NCBI RefSeq assembly: GCF_039831995.1
Contig: NZ_JBDOIO010000003.1
Location: forward strand, 2,232,001 to 2,296,000
DNA length: 64,000 nucleotides
Direction of reading: 5' to 3'
Origin: Paenibacillus pabuli
Lineage (GTDB): Bacteria; Bacillota; Bacilli; Paenibacillales; Paenibacillaceae
Shown here one piece after another: positions 33,451 to 42,488 of the stretch. The first letter of the stretch is position 1; each line of letters begins with the position of its first letter. The position numbers and the translations under genes were made by a program. The notes below the pieces were generated by a model. That model saw nothing but the letters and a program-made list of their open reading frames with translations. It had not been told where the DNA came from and searched no databases.

Positions 33451-35904
33451 CTATTTGCGCAATTCTGCTCCGAATTGCTCCTCCAGACGAGCAACCACAC
33501 GAGCATGAACCTCGGTAATTTCTTCATCCGTCAGCGTACGCTCGCGGTTGCGATACACAAGCGCCATCGCCACACTTTTCTTGTCTTCACCAAGTTTGCT
33601 GCCTGTGAACACATCGAATACCTGTACCGTTTGCAGCAGCTCACCTGCAGCCTCACGAATCGAGCTGAGCATAGCTCCTGCTTCAATGTCTTTACTTACA
33701 ACAACGGCAATATCACGTTCTACGGCTGGGAAACGCGGAAGCTCGCGGTAACGGATATCCACGTCCGCTTCACTGTAGATCGCTTCAAGAGCAATCTCTG
33801 CAATGTACACATCGTTCAGATCATATTGCTGCTGCAGTTCAGGATGCAATTGACCCATGGTGCCGATCAGTTTACTTTCACCGCCGTCCTTGCCTTCCAA
33901 ATACACGGATGCAGAACGCCCCGGATGGAACCCTTCCGGACTGTTCGCAACTAGACGAATGCGTTGTTCCAATCCTACATAGGAGAACAGGTTTTCAAGC
34001 GCACCTTTCAGATCGAAGAAGTCCACTTTTTCTGCTCCAACGTTCCACTGCTGTGCGGCACGGTTACCGGTAAGCAGCAAGCTCAGGACCGGAATTTCAT
34101 GCGGCTGCTTCGTCAGCTTTTCTTCTTCGGTGAAGAACACACTGCCTACTTCAAATACAGCAAGCGAATCCTGCTTACGATTCATATTGTAAACCGCTGC
34201 ATCCAGCATTTGCGGCAGAACGCTTGTGCGAAGCACACTGCGATCCTCACTCATAGGCATAGCCAGCTTCACAGCCTTGCTTCCTTCGGTCAATGCCGGG
34301 AACAAAGACGTTTTATCCGGATGTACAAATGAATAGCTGATCATTTCCTGCCACCCACTGCCTGCGAGCAGTCCACGAATGGTACGGCGCATTGCCTGAG
34401 AGCGGGTGTAGGCACCTGGTGTTGTCGGTCCTTCAATCAATGTGGTTGGAATATTGTCATATCCATACAGGCGTGCAATTTCTTCAAAGAGATCGACGTC
34501 GCGGGTAATATCGCCTCTGCGCGTTGGCACTTCCACATCAAGCAGTCCCTGTTCAGCATCCCCGCATGCAAAGTGCAGACGAGCAAAAATGGTTTTCACC
34601 TCTAGCAGTGAGAGGTCTGTTCCCAGATAACGGTTCAGTCTGTCCAGCGACAGTTGGATAACAACCTTCTCTGCCACTTCGGCTCCAGCTTCCACGATCC
34701 CCTGGTGTACTTGGCCTTCAGCATAGCGCTGAATCAATTCAGCCGCACGGTCCAGCGCCGTGATGACAGCCCCCGGATCAACTTCCTTCTCAAAACGCAT
34801 GCTTGCTTCGGAACGCAGCCCCAATTGGCGCGACGTTTTCCGAACAGTTCCGCCGTCGAACTTGGCGGACTCGAGCAGCAGATTCACTGTGCCTTCCGAT
34901 ACCTCGGAATTCTCGCCACCCATAACACCTGCGATAGCTACAGGCTTCACGCCATCGGTGATCAGCAGCATATGCGGTTCCAGCTTGCGCTCCTGTCCAT
35001 CCAAGGTCACAATCGTTTCGCCTTCCTTCGCCATGCGCACTTCGATATGACCTTTTTCCAGTTTATCTGCATCAAATGCGTGCAGCGGTTGACCGTACTC
35101 CAGCATCACATAGTTGGTGATGTCCACGATGTTGTTAATTGGACGAACACCAGCCGCAACCAAGCGGTTTTGCATCCAGAGCGGAGAAGCTCCCAGTTTG
35201 ATACCTGTTACATAACGGGCTGCATAGTGACTGCATTGTTCCGTAGCTGTGATCTCCACCGAGATATGATCCGCAGCAGCATCACCGACTTCAACCAGCT
35301 GTTCTTTGGGACTCGGAAGCTTCACTTCACGACCCAGAATGGCGCCAACTTCATACGCTGCACCGCGCATACTCAGGCAGTCGGAACGGTTGGGTGTCAG
35401 GTCCAGTTCAAGCACGTGATCATCCAGGCCAAGCACCTGGCTGATTGGCGTGCCAATCTCCGTTTGCTCCGGCAGGACAAGAATGCCTTCCTGCTGATCT
35501 TTAGGAAGCAGCTTGTCGTTCATGCCGAGCTCTTTTGCAGAGCAGATCATGCCGAGTGAAACGACGCCGCGCAGCTTGGCTTTTTTGATATCCAATCCGC
35601 CAGGGAGCCTCGCTCCAACCAGGGCTACAGCTACCTTTTGACCCGCATCCACATTTTTCGCACCACATACGATCTGAAGATCTTCTTCCTGGCCGGCGTC
35701 AATGACACATACGTTCAATTTGTCCGCATCCGGGTGCTTTTCCTTGCTCTTCACATAACCTACAACTACTTTGTTTACGCCCTGGTTGCGGTTCTCCACT
35801 ACATCGATTTCGATCCCTGCACGTGTAATTTTCTCTGCCAGTTCCTGTGGCGTCACACCTTCAAGGGCAATATAATCAGACAGCCAATCTGTCGATACTC
35901 TCAT
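33451..35904 (-). CDS. pheT: Phenylalanyl-tRNA synthetase beta subunit
   Basis: This 817-residue beta chain has an N-terminal tRNA-binding EMAP-like domain (residues 40-150, VVGYVKSKEKHPDADKLNVC), the B3/B4 editing region (residues 200-390, with NRSDCLSMRGAAYEVG and ITNYVMLEYGQPLHAFD), the B5 DNA-binding-like domain, and the C-terminal RNP-like anticodon-binding domain (FPAVERDIAVVVSKDI). It forms the alpha2-beta2 enzyme with pheS, which lies 251 bases upstream on the same strand. That spacer is larger than usual and shows no gene. Regulation comes from the T-box ahead of pheS. Confidence 0.97.
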   Translation of the reverse strand: MRVSTDWLSDYIALEGVTPQELAEKITRAGIEIDVVENRNQGVNKVVVGYVKSKEKHPDADKLNVCVIDAGQEEDLQIVCGAKNVDAGQKVAVALVGARLPGGLDIKKAKLRGVVSLGMICSAKELGMNDKLLPKDQQEGILVLPEQTEIGTPISQVLGLDDHVLELDLTPNRSDCLSMRGAAYEVGAILGREVKLPSPKEQLVEVGDAAADHISVEITATEQCSHYAARYVTGIKLGASPLWMQNRLVAAGVRPINNIVDITNYVMLEYGQPLHAFDADKLEKGHIEVRMAKEGETIVTLDGQERKLEPHMLLITDGVKPVAIAGVMGGENSEVSEGTVNLLLESAKFDGGTVRKTSRQLGLRSEASMRFEKEVDPGAVITALDRAAELIQRYAEGQVHQGIVEAGAEVAEKVVIQLSLDRLNRYLGTDLSLLEVKTIFARLHFACGDAEQGLLDVEVPTRRGDITRDVDLFEEIARLYGYDNIPTTLIEGPTTPGAYTRSQAMRRTIRGLLAGSGWQEMISYSFVHPDKTSLFPALTEGSKAVKLAMPMSEDRSVLRTSVLPQMLDAAVYNMNRKQDSLAVFEVGSVFFTEEEKLTKQPHEIPVLSLLLTGNRAAQQWNVGAEKVDFFDLKGALENLFSYVGLEQRIRLVANSPEGFHPGRSASVYLEGKDGGESKLIGTMGQLHPELQQQYDLNDVYIAEIALEAIYSEADVDIRYRELPRFPAVERDIAVVVSKDIEAGAMLSSIREAAGELLQTVQVFDVFTGSKLGEDKKSVAMALVYRNRERTLTDEEITEVHARVVARLEEQFGAELRK

Positions 35905-36155
35905 GAACGTTCACTTCCTTAATCTATAAATTGGTTTATCGTATCAAGCGTTGAACGAATTTTACACTGGACCACTGCGCAGTCAGAACAATCTTTCAAT
36001 CGCTGTTATCCTCAGATTTCTTTGATCCTTTCAAAGGTGTAAATCCGGGGATAAACGCGAACACTCTACTTCTCCAGATTATTTCTGCCCTCTCCGTTTT
36101 CGTGTAAATATTAGTTTCAACTTATATAGAATTTTTGTATGTTTCTTATGTTAAG
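35905..36155 (-). other. Spacer between pheS and pheT
   Basis: The 251 bases between pheS and pheT hold no reading frame with a start signal. I see no strong terminator. The usual pheST distance is a few bases, so this spacer is long for an operon. Confidence 0.5.
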
Positions 36156-37190
36156 TTACAGCCGTCCGAATTGCTTCAGGAACGCCATATCGCTGTTATA
36201 GAAATGACGAATATCATCGATACCGTACTTCAGCATCGCGATACGCTCTACCCCCATACCAAATGCGAAACCGCTGTATTTCTCCGGATCATAGCCACCC
36301 ATTTCCAGCACTTTCGGATGCACCATTCCGCCGCCCAGAATTTCAAGCCATCCGGTTTGTTTACATACTCGGCAGCCGCTGCCACCGCATTGCACACAGG
36401 TTACATCAACCTCAGCACTCGGCTCGGTGAACGGGAAGAAGCTTGGGCGCAGACGGATTTCGGTATGAGCACCGAACATTTCACGCACGAATTGCAGCAG
36501 CGTACCCTTCAGGTCACTCATACGAATGTTTTCGCTGATGACCAAACCTTCAACCTGATTAAACTGGAAGGAATGCGTAGCATCGTCATCATCGCGGCGG
36601 TATACTTTACCCGGGCAAATAACTTTGACAGGCACTTCCCCTTTCATGCTCTGCATGGTGCGCACTTGCACCGGAGACGTATGGGTACGCATCAACAGGT
36701 CTTCTGTTACATAGAAGGAATCCTGCATGTCGCGCGCCGGGTGATTCTTCGGCAGGTTCAGCGCTTCAAAGTTGTAGTAATCCATTTCCACTTCAGGACC
36801 TTCCGCTACACGGTATCCCATGCCGATGAAAATATCTTCGATTTCCTGTACCACTTTGGTTAGTGGATGCAGACCGCCTTGACGTCCGCGACGTCCTGGC
36901 AGGGTTACATCAATGGTCTCGGATTGAAGACGCTTCGCCGTCTCTTCCTTCTGGAACTGCTCCTGCTTGCTGTCGATAACTTCCTCAATAGCGCTGCGAA
37001 CGTCGTTGGCCACTTGCCCGATTACGGGACGTTCCTCTGCACTAAGTGCACCCATGCCACGCAAAATTTCGGTCAATGCACCCTTTTTCCCCAAATACTT
37101 CACACGCAGATCACCAAGCGTCTGCGGATCGTTCACGCTGGACAATTGTTCCAGCGCTTCAATCTTCAATGCTTCTAAACGTTCTTTCAT
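36156..37190 (-). CDS. pheS: Phenylalanyl-tRNA synthetase alpha subunit
   Basis: This 344-residue class II aminoacyl-tRNA synthetase subunit has an N-terminal coiled coil (residues 1-85) that contacts tRNA. The catalytic core contains motif 2 ([23 protein letters not shown]) and motif 3 ([17 protein letters not shown]). The cysteine cluster [12 protein letters not shown] near residue 270 is typical of Firmicute PheS. The gene follows a T-box leader whose specifier triplet looks like UUC, so uncharged tRNA-Phe should raise its expression. The ATG at 37190 is preceded by AAAGGGGGC. Confidence 0.97.
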   Translation of the reverse strand: MKERLEALKIEALEQLSSVNDPQTLGDLRVKYLGKKGALTEILRGMGALSAEERPVIGQVANDVRSAIEEVIDSKQEQFQKEETAKRLQSETIDVTLPGRRGRQGGLHPLTKVVQEIEDIFIGMGYRVAEGPEVEMDYYNFEALNLPKNHPARDMQDSFYVTEDLLMRTHTSPVQVRTMQSMKGEVPVKVICPGKVYRRDDDDATHSFQFNQVEGLVISENIRMSDLKGTLLQFVREMFGAHTEIRLRPSFFPFTEPSAEVDVTCVQCGGSGCRVCKQTGWLEILGGGMVHPKVLEMGGYDPEKYSGFAFGMGVERIAMLKYGIDDIRHFYNSDMAFLKQFGRL

Positions 37191-37224
37191 GTGTAATTGC
37201 CCCCTTTATGTGGTGTTATTGCAA

Positions 37225-37560
37225 CAAAAAAAGGCCTTTTCTCCCCAAAAGGGACGAAAAGACCGTGGTACCACCCTTGTTAGACATCCGGCGCTGACTG
37301 GGCCTTCAGCCCTGCAACACGTCTGTCTCACTCTGTACGGAATAACGACCGTTAACCGTTTGCCCCTACTGTTGACGCTCAGCAATCATTGCCAAACCAA
37401 GTTCAGGGAACCGCTTCGGAGTGAATTTCGGCAGCCTTGTTCTACAGAAACGCTCTCAATCTACGGCGCTTCCTCCCTGTCCAGAGGCACTGCTTACTTG
37501 TCTCCATCATCACGTTTGTGGATTAGTCAAACCTATATCGACGTATTTATCGATGATCGT
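37225..37560 (-). promoter_or_regulatory. T-box leader of pheS-pheT (Phe)
   Basis: On the minus strand the T-box sequence AGGGTGGTACCACG (rc of 37264-37277) pairs with uncharged tRNA acceptor ends. A terminator with a perfect CCTTTTCTCCCC/AAAAGGGGAGAAAAGGCC-type stem and a long U run follows at 37226-37262. Stem I lies within about 37390-37560. A UUC triplet (GAAATTCAC) is at the expected specifier position, fitting phenylalanine. Confidence 0.93.
37226..37262 (-). terminator. Regulated terminator of the pheS T-box
   Basis: GGTCTTTTCGTCCC pairs with GGGGAGAAAAGGCC on the minus strand, ending in a U run at 37226-37232. It is mutually exclusive with the antiterminator that carries the T-box sequence. 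Confidence 0.88.
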
Positions 37561-37565
37561 TCATA

Positions 37566-37594
37566 ATTATATGCAAATCCAGTCGAAATAGCAA
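37566..37594 (-). promoter_or_regulatory. Sigma-A promoter of the pheS T-box leader
   Basis: On the minus strand TTGCTA (rc of 37589-37594) and TATAAT (rc of 37566-37571) are 17 bases apart. The promoter starts six bases past the stop of the ABC-F gene. Confidence 0.75.
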
Positions 37595-37599
37595 GCGAG

Positions 37600-39504
37600 T
37601 CATGCATCTAATTTTTTGCCCGCATCCTTTCGCCTAAGCTGGATTAGCCGCTCCTGGATCTCCCGGATCTCAGCTGCTTCCGCAGCTCGTTCTTCAGCAG
37701 CCTCCGGATGAAAAAAGGCATCTTTGCCCGCATCGCTCATGGGAGATAACAATTCGGACAGCCGCATTTCCAGACGTAAACGTTCATCGTCCGAGTCTCG
37801 CCTGCCAAGTGAAGCATCTCGGAGTTTCATCGACTGTTCCCAATCCTCCACTCCTCCTTCGAATACCGTTACTTTCCCTCCTGGCTCCAGATCAAGCAAG
37901 CGATTCGCCAGCACCTTCATCAGCATTCGGTCATGAGAGACAAGCACCAAAGCGCCAGAAGCCTGTTTTAATACATTTTCCATCACTTCCTGGGTATCAA
38001 TATCCAGATAGTTTGTAGGCTCATCCAGCACCAGCAAGTTGGCCCCGCCAAAGTACAATCTCAAAAAAGCAGCCCTGCATTTCTCTCCCATACTCAGGTT
38101 CCCAATGCGCTTGAAAACATCCTCTCTGGTAAAAAGAAAACATCCCAAAATGGTTCGTGCTGCGCTCTGAGTCATGGATGGAAGACTGAGCAAGCTGTCC
38201 AGCAGAGTTTGATGCTCGGGAAGTCCCTCAAGTTCTTGAGAAAAGTAACCGATTTTCAGTGATGGATGCCTAGTCACCATGCCCTGCTCCGGTTCAAGTT
38301 CACCAATCATCAGCTTCAGCAGGGTCGTTTTCCCCGTACCATTCGGTCCGCGAACGGCAAGCCGGTCCCCTCGCCCGACGGAAATTCCCAGATTGTGAAA
38401 TAACGGCTCTCCCCCCGGGTATGCAAAGCTGACCTTGTTCAATCCAAGCAGCTGGCGTGCCGACAGCGTGTCGACTTGCAGTTCCATGTTTAGCTTGACT
38501 GCTTCGCGAGGTTTCTCTACCCGCTCATTCTCCAGCCGCTCCAACTGTTTCTGTTTTGCATGGTAACGCGAAATGTTTTTGTTGGCTTTGGCTTTGTAAA
38601 AGCTCTGCGTGATCTTAACCTCCACATCCGTTGCTGAATTGTGGGCCTTGTGGAACCATTGCTGATAATTGCGAATGGTCTCTTCAAGCGCTTTGCGCTC
38701 CAGCTCCTGTTTGCGGTATATGGTTTCCTGTTCACGGCGTTCCCTCTCCTTGTGAACTTTGTAGTCCGAATACCCGCCTTTATATTTGGTCAGCGCTTGC
38801 GGACTAAACTCAATGACACCTGTTGCTACCTGATCAATAAAAGTCCGGTCATGTGAAACAAAAAGCAGGGTGCCTGTGTAATTGGATAGCCACTCTTCGA
38901 GCCAGCGCATGCTATCCTCATCCAGATGATTCGTCGGTTCATCCAAAATAAGAAATTGGGGCTTGCTAACCAGCAGTCCTGCCAGCCTTGCCTTGGTTTT
39001 TTGTCCTCCACTCAACGAATGATATGACCTGTTCCAGTGCTCCGAGCTTAGACCCAGACGGGTCAATACCTTTTCCACCTCGGTCTCCCACATGTAACCG
39101 TTCAACTGCTCATATTGCTCCATGGCTAAGGTATAGGCTTCAAGCAGCTGCTGCTCATCTTCACTCCCGCTCATGCCCATGCGCCGTTCCAGTTCTTCCA
39201 ACTCACATTTCACTTCATAGATCCGGCCACTTTCCTTCCGCACCGCATCCAGTACCTTCATGCCGGGTTCAATTAGAGAGCGCTGACGCATGAAACCCCA
39301 TTCTTCTTGAGGAATGTGGCGCTCAATATATCCCCCTCCCTCCTCTTCTCCTAAGATTATGCGTAACAATGTGGTTTTCCCGCATCCATTGCGACCGAGA
39401 ATCGCAAGCCGCTCACCTTCGTTAATTTCCAGATTTAATCCTGTAAACAATTCCATCCCGTTCCACTCTTTTGATACTTCATGTAGGCGTACCAATGTCA
39501 TCAT
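37600..39504 (-). CDS. ABC-F family protein (candidate antibiotic-resistance type)
   Basis: This 634-residue protein has two nucleotide-binding domains and no membrane part. NBD1 shows Walker A GRNGCGKT at residues 37-44, LSGGQKTKARLA and LILDEPTNHLD. NBD2 shows GPNGTGKTTLL, the altered signature LSMGEKCRAAFLRLYF and VLDEPTNYLD. A basic helical linker (residues about 245-335) joins them, as in VmlR, Vga and Lsa proteins that free ribosomes from lincosamides or pleuromutilins. Translation-factor ABC-F relatives are the alternative. An attenuator leader (see below) resembles those of drug-induced family members, which favours resistance. No terminator separates it from pheS, and the pheS promoter begins six bases after its stop. 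Confidence 0.85.
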   Translation of the reverse strand: MMTLVRLHEVSKEWNGMELFTGLNLEINEGERLAILGRNGCGKTTLLRIILGEEEGGGYIERHIPQEEWGFMRQRSLIEPGMKVLDAVRKESGRIYEVKCELEELERRMGMSGSEDEQQLLEAYTLAMEQYEQLNGYMWETEVEKVLTRLGLSSEHWNRSYHSLSGGQKTKARLAGLLVSKPQFLILDEPTNHLDEDSMRWLEEWLSNYTGTLLFVSHDRTFIDQVATGVIEFSPQALTKYKGGYSDYKVHKERERREQETIYRKQELERKALEETIRNYQQWFHKAHNSATDVEVKITQSFYKAKANKNISRYHAKQKQLERLENERVEKPREAVKLNMELQVDTLSARQLLGLNKVSFAYPGGEPLFHNLGISVGRGDRLAVRGPNGTGKTTLLKLMIGELEPEQGMVTRHPSLKIGYFSQELEGLPEHQTLLDSLLSLPSMTQSAARTILGCFLFTREDVFKRIGNLSMGEKCRAAFLRLYFGGANLLVLDEPTNYLDIDTQEVMENVLKQASGALVLVSHDRMLMKVLANRLLDLEPGGKVTVFEGGVEDWEQSMKLRDASLGRRDSDDERLRLEMRLSELLSPMSDAGKDAFFHPEAAEERAAEAAEIREIQERLIQLRRKDAGKKLDA

Positions 39505-39627
39505 AAGACTTCATCCTTCCTGCGTTAAAAATCAAATCCATACCAGGCATGTTCGAGAAGCTGTTAATCTCGATCACGCCTGGAGCTGCCGCGGCTCGCA
39601 GGAAACTGTAAACATCATTTCCTGAAC

Positions 39628-39659
39628 AAAAAAAGACCGCTGGCATCCGCCGGCGGTCT
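39628..39659 (-). terminator. Leader terminator upstream of the ABC-F gene
   Basis: On the minus strand AGACCGC and GCGGTCT (39653-39659 and 39634-39640) form a stem, with extra GGC/GCC pairs inside, and a U run of seven follows. It lies in the 5' leader, about 125 bases before the gene, so it must be read through for expression. Confidence 0.85.
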
Positions 39660-39757
39660 GGCAATTCAGGTTTGGATAAAGCGTCAAAAAACAAGCATAA
39701 GATACACCCAGGCATGAACAAATAGACCCCTTAGAAGGGTACACAAGCCACAATTAC

Positions 39758-39802
39758 TCAGCTCGTCAACACACCTGATCCCATTGCTGAATTTGGACAC
39801 AC
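39758..39802 (-). CDS. Candidate leader peptide of 14 residues in the ABC-F leader
   Basis: A GTG at 39800-39802 opens 14 codons (MCPNSAMGSGVLTS) ending TGA at 39758-39760. GAGGGG (39807-39812) lies four bases before the GTG. Earlier in the leader three mini-frames of two to four codons occur (39901-39915, 39881-39889, 39867-39875), but their ribosome binding sites are weak. Further down, an 80-codon frame from 39721 runs through the terminator hairpin and ends at 39479, inside the start of the ABC-F gene. These are candidates only. Confidence 0.35.
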   Translation of the reverse strand: MCPNSAMGSGVLTS

Positions 39803-39936
39803 GAATCCCCTCATTGCTCAGCCGCTACGGCTGACTGCGTCATACATCTTCTGCAGTTACTGGGGTTCAATTCATGTGTCTTACTTCATAGGACGTGTGG
39901 TTACCTCTCATTCATGTGTAGTATCAATTCTCCGTT

Positions 39937-39964
39937 ATTGTACCAGAAGTTGGAGTAATTGCAA
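39937..39964 (-). promoter_or_regulatory. Promoter of the ABC-F leader
   Basis: On the minus strand TTGCAA (rc of 39959-39964) and TACAAT (rc of 39937-39942) are 16 bases apart, with an extended -10 TG before the TACAAT. It yields a leader of about 425 bases. Confidence 0.65.
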
Positions 39965-40013
39965 AGCTTTGAATGAATGTTAAGGAATTGCTGAGCTTTA
40001 ATCACTTTGAGTA

Positions 40014-40047
40014 CAAAAAAAACCCTCTTGTGATTCACAAGAGGGTT
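40014..40047 (-). terminator. Terminator of the tRNA pair
   Basis: AACCCTCTTGTGA and TCACAAGAGGGTT pair perfectly (40021-40047) on the minus strand, followed by a U run at 40014-40020. Confidence 0.9.
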
Positions 40048-40062
40048 CCTTAAACAACGTTA

Positions 40063-40133
40063 AGCGGGTGATGGGAATCGAACCCACGCTACCAGCTTGG
40101 AAGGCTGGAGTTCTACCATTGAACTACACCCGC
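40063..40133 (-). tRNA. tRNA-Gly (anticodon UCC)
   Basis: The 71-base minus-strand sequence folds as a complete cloverleaf: acceptor GCGGGTG with CACCCGC, anticodon arm CCAGC-CTTCCAA-GCTGG with anticodon TCC, and T arm GTGGG-TTCGATT-CCCAC. No CCA is encoded. It is the second gene of a tRNA-Pro/tRNA-Gly transcript. Confidence 0.96.
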
Positions 40134-40144
40134 GCGATTGACGA

Positions 40145-40218
40145 TCGGGACGACACGATTTGAACATGCGACCCCCTGGTCCCAAACCAGGTGCTCTACC
40201 AAGCTGAGCTACGTCCCG
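40145..40218 (-). tRNA. tRNA-Pro (anticodon UGG)
   Basis: The 74-base minus-strand sequence has acceptor CGGGACG with CGTCCCG, anticodon arm CCTGG-TTTGGGA-CCAGG with anticodon TGG, and a T arm with TTCAAAT. No CCA is encoded. It precedes tRNA-Gly by 11 bases. Confidence 0.96.
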
Positions 40219-40258
40219 TTAAGTTCCTAAGAATCTTAACATGATTTTTACAAAAACT

Positions 40259-40287
40259 AATATAACACGTTCATCCAATCCTTGCAA
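40259..40287 (-). promoter_or_regulatory. Promoter of the tRNA-Pro/tRNA-Gly unit
   Basis: TTGCAA (rc of 40282-40287) and TATATT (rc of 40259-40264) are 17 bases apart on the minus strand. The promoter lies about 40 bases upstream of tRNA-Pro. Confidence 0.7.
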
Positions 40288-40361
40288 CTTTTAATTTCCA
40301 TTTATTCCTTATTCGCCTCAAATGAAAAAGACAGAAGCGATTCTCCGCTCCTGCCTGATGG

Positions 40362-42488
40362 CTATCCTGTAGGTTTATCCTCATCTCGTAAAAAACGCTG
40401 CTCAAAATCAGCTGCCACAATCGGTTTGCTGAAAAAGTACCCCTGTGCTTCATGGCAGTGCTGGTCACGTAGGAACACCAGCTGTGACTCATTCTCCACC
40501 CCTTCGGCTGTCACCTTCAATTGCAGATGATGCGCCATCGACGTAATAGTGGAGACGATCGCTGCATTATTGCGATCCTCCATGACTTCGTTCACGAATG
40601 AACGGTCAATTTTGAGCCGATCAATCGGCAGATCCTTAAGATAATGCAGTGAACTGTACCCTGTTCCAAAATCATCAATACTGATGTGCACACCAATTTC
40701 TTTAATTTTGCGCAGTTGTTCAAATGCACGATCTTTGTCAAATGTCATGCTTTCGGTGATCTCCAGTTCAAGCCAATCAGGCTCCAATCCGGTTTCCCTC
40801 AGTATGCCGCTGATGTTATCCAGCAGATGGGAATGTCTGAATTGCCTCATCGAGAGATTGACGGACACACACAGTTTGCGATATCCAGCTTCCTGCCATA
40901 GCTTGTTCTGCGCACATGCCTCCCGAAGCACCCACTCGCCCAGCGGTACAATTAACCCACTCTCTTCCGCCAGTGGAATGAATTCCGCAGGGGAAATCGG
41001 GCCACGCTGCGGATGCTGCCAACGTACCAACGCCTCCATACCAACGATTAACCCACTCGCAATATTGATCTGCGGTTGATATACAAGGTAGAACTGACCC
41101 CGATCCAGCGCTTTGCGGAGATCATTCTCCAGCTGCAGTCGTTCCTGTGCCTTCATCTGCATCGCATGAGCATACCGATTCAGCTCGATCCCCTGTTCCT
41201 TCGCGTTATGAAGGGCAGTATCCGCATTTTGAATGATTTCTTCCGGTGATCCCCCGTCATGGGGATATATGGCCATGCCAATTCCAAGCGTAATATGATA
41301 GTCGTTACCATCGACCATTACCGGCTTTTCAAACAGCTGCAAAATCGATCTTGTTCGGCGCAGAGCATTCTCTGTGGTCCAGAAGTCCGTCATCGTGACT
41401 ACGAACTCATCCCGACCTAGACCATACACTTCTTCGCCCGGCAAAGACGATTGCTTGAGGCGCTGCCCCACTTGACGAAGAACGCGGTTAGCCGCCTGCT
41501 GACCGAGAGAATCGTTTATCGTTTTGAATCGGTTAATGTTCAGTACAAGCACCCCGACGAGCTCATCCTGCTTCACTGCTTCATCCATCAATCTTTTGAG
41601 TCTCTGGGTAAGGCGGCGGCGATTCGGCAGACCCGTCACATCGTCATGATGAGCAATATAGTTCATTTTGGCTTCAGCAGCCTGCTGTTTCAGAAACGGT
41701 GTATCCACAACCGTTGTGTAGAGCCCTTTTTGTACAAAGAAATATCCAAGGCAATTCATCCACAATGCAAATAACAGATTCAAGTCGCTGACCTGAGTTG
41801 CAGAGACCAAATAGCTTTCTCCATAAAAGAAGCACAGGGCTCCACACAGGATTGAAGGCAGATCCCCCTCTTTACCCTTCTTCCACTTCAGAAACAACAC
41901 GAATGCAGTGATCCCATACAGAAGACCGGTCAAGAAGTGAATCCTCGTAAACGTTCCGCTGAGCACTTCTTGCTGAGTTAATTTTGGCAGCCAGCTCCAT
42001 TCCTGAACACCGGCTGTGTACAATATGACAAACACGCCCAGCGTTCCGCTGAATAGTAAAAATTTACGCGGTAACGCAATTTCTTTTTCTCTCACTACAT
42101 AAATGAGCAATAACCCCACTGCACAGACCACAGAGCCCAGAGTCATCATTTTCAGCGAGAATTCCGATTCCATCATCGCTCCGCTCGGCATCTCTTCCGC
42201 ATATGAAACGATGTGAATCAATTCAAACAGGCCAATCAACAAAAAGAGCGTTGTAATCAAGACCCTGCGCAGGGTTAACTTTTGGGTCTGGAACAACCAG
42301 CTTTGGTTGTAAATGCCGATACAGGCTGCTGCTGCCACGAATCCGCCGAGTAGCGTCAGCACAGGGTATCCGGATATGATTAGATCAGAGCTTGCGGAGG
42401 AACGATACCATTGACTTGCGAGGAAACACAATAAGCCGCCTAACGCGACCCATATTACTTTTCTCTGATCTTGCGAATTTGCCTTCAT
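40362..42488 (-). CDS. Membrane GGDEF-EAL protein, probable c-di-GMP phosphodiesterase
   Basis: The 708-residue protein starts with seven or eight hydrophobic segments (residues 10-260), a possible MASE-type sensory module. A GGDEF domain follows (residues 280-430, DVTGLPNRRRL), whose active-site motif reads GRDEF instead of GGDEF. The EAL domain (residues 440-700) keeps its catalytic residues: MEALVRW, VSVNLSMRQF, LEITESM, ISIDDFGTGYSSL and DRLKIDRSF. So c-di-GMP synthesis is probably lost or regulatory, and hydrolysis is likely. The ATG at 42488 has GGAAGGA upstream. Confidence 0.9.
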   Translation of the reverse strand: MKANSQDQRKVIWVALGGLLCFLASQWYRSSASSDLIISGYPVLTLLGGFVAAAACIGIYNQSWLFQTQKLTLRRVLITTLFLLIGLFELIHIVSYAEEMPSGAMMESEFSLKMMTLGSVVCAVGLLLIYVVREKEIALPRKFLLFSGTLGVFVILYTAGVQEWSWLPKLTQQEVLSGTFTRIHFLTGLLYGITAFVLFLKWKKGKEGDLPSILCGALCFFYGESYLVSATQVSDLNLLFALWMNCLGYFFVQKGLYTTVVDTPFLKQQAAEAKMNYIAHHDDVTGLPNRRRLTQRLKRLMDEAVKQDELVGVLVLNINRFKTINDSLGQQAANRVLRQVGQRLKQSSLPGEEVYGLGRDEFVVTMTDFWTTENALRRTRSILQLFEKPVMVDGNDYHITLGIGMAIYPHDGGSPEEIIQNADTALHNAKEQGIELNRYAHAMQMKAQERLQLENDLRKALDRGQFYLVYQPQINIASGLIVGMEALVRWQHPQRGPISPAEFIPLAEESGLIVPLGEWVLREACAQNKLWQEAGYRKLCVSVNLSMRQFRHSHLLDNISGILRETGLEPDWLELEITESMTFDKDRAFEQLRKIKEIGVHISIDDFGTGYSSLHYLKDLPIDRLKIDRSFVNEVMEDRNNAAIVSTITSMAHHLQLKVTAEGVENESQLVFLRDQHCHEAQGYFFSKPIVAADFEQRFLRDEDKPTG

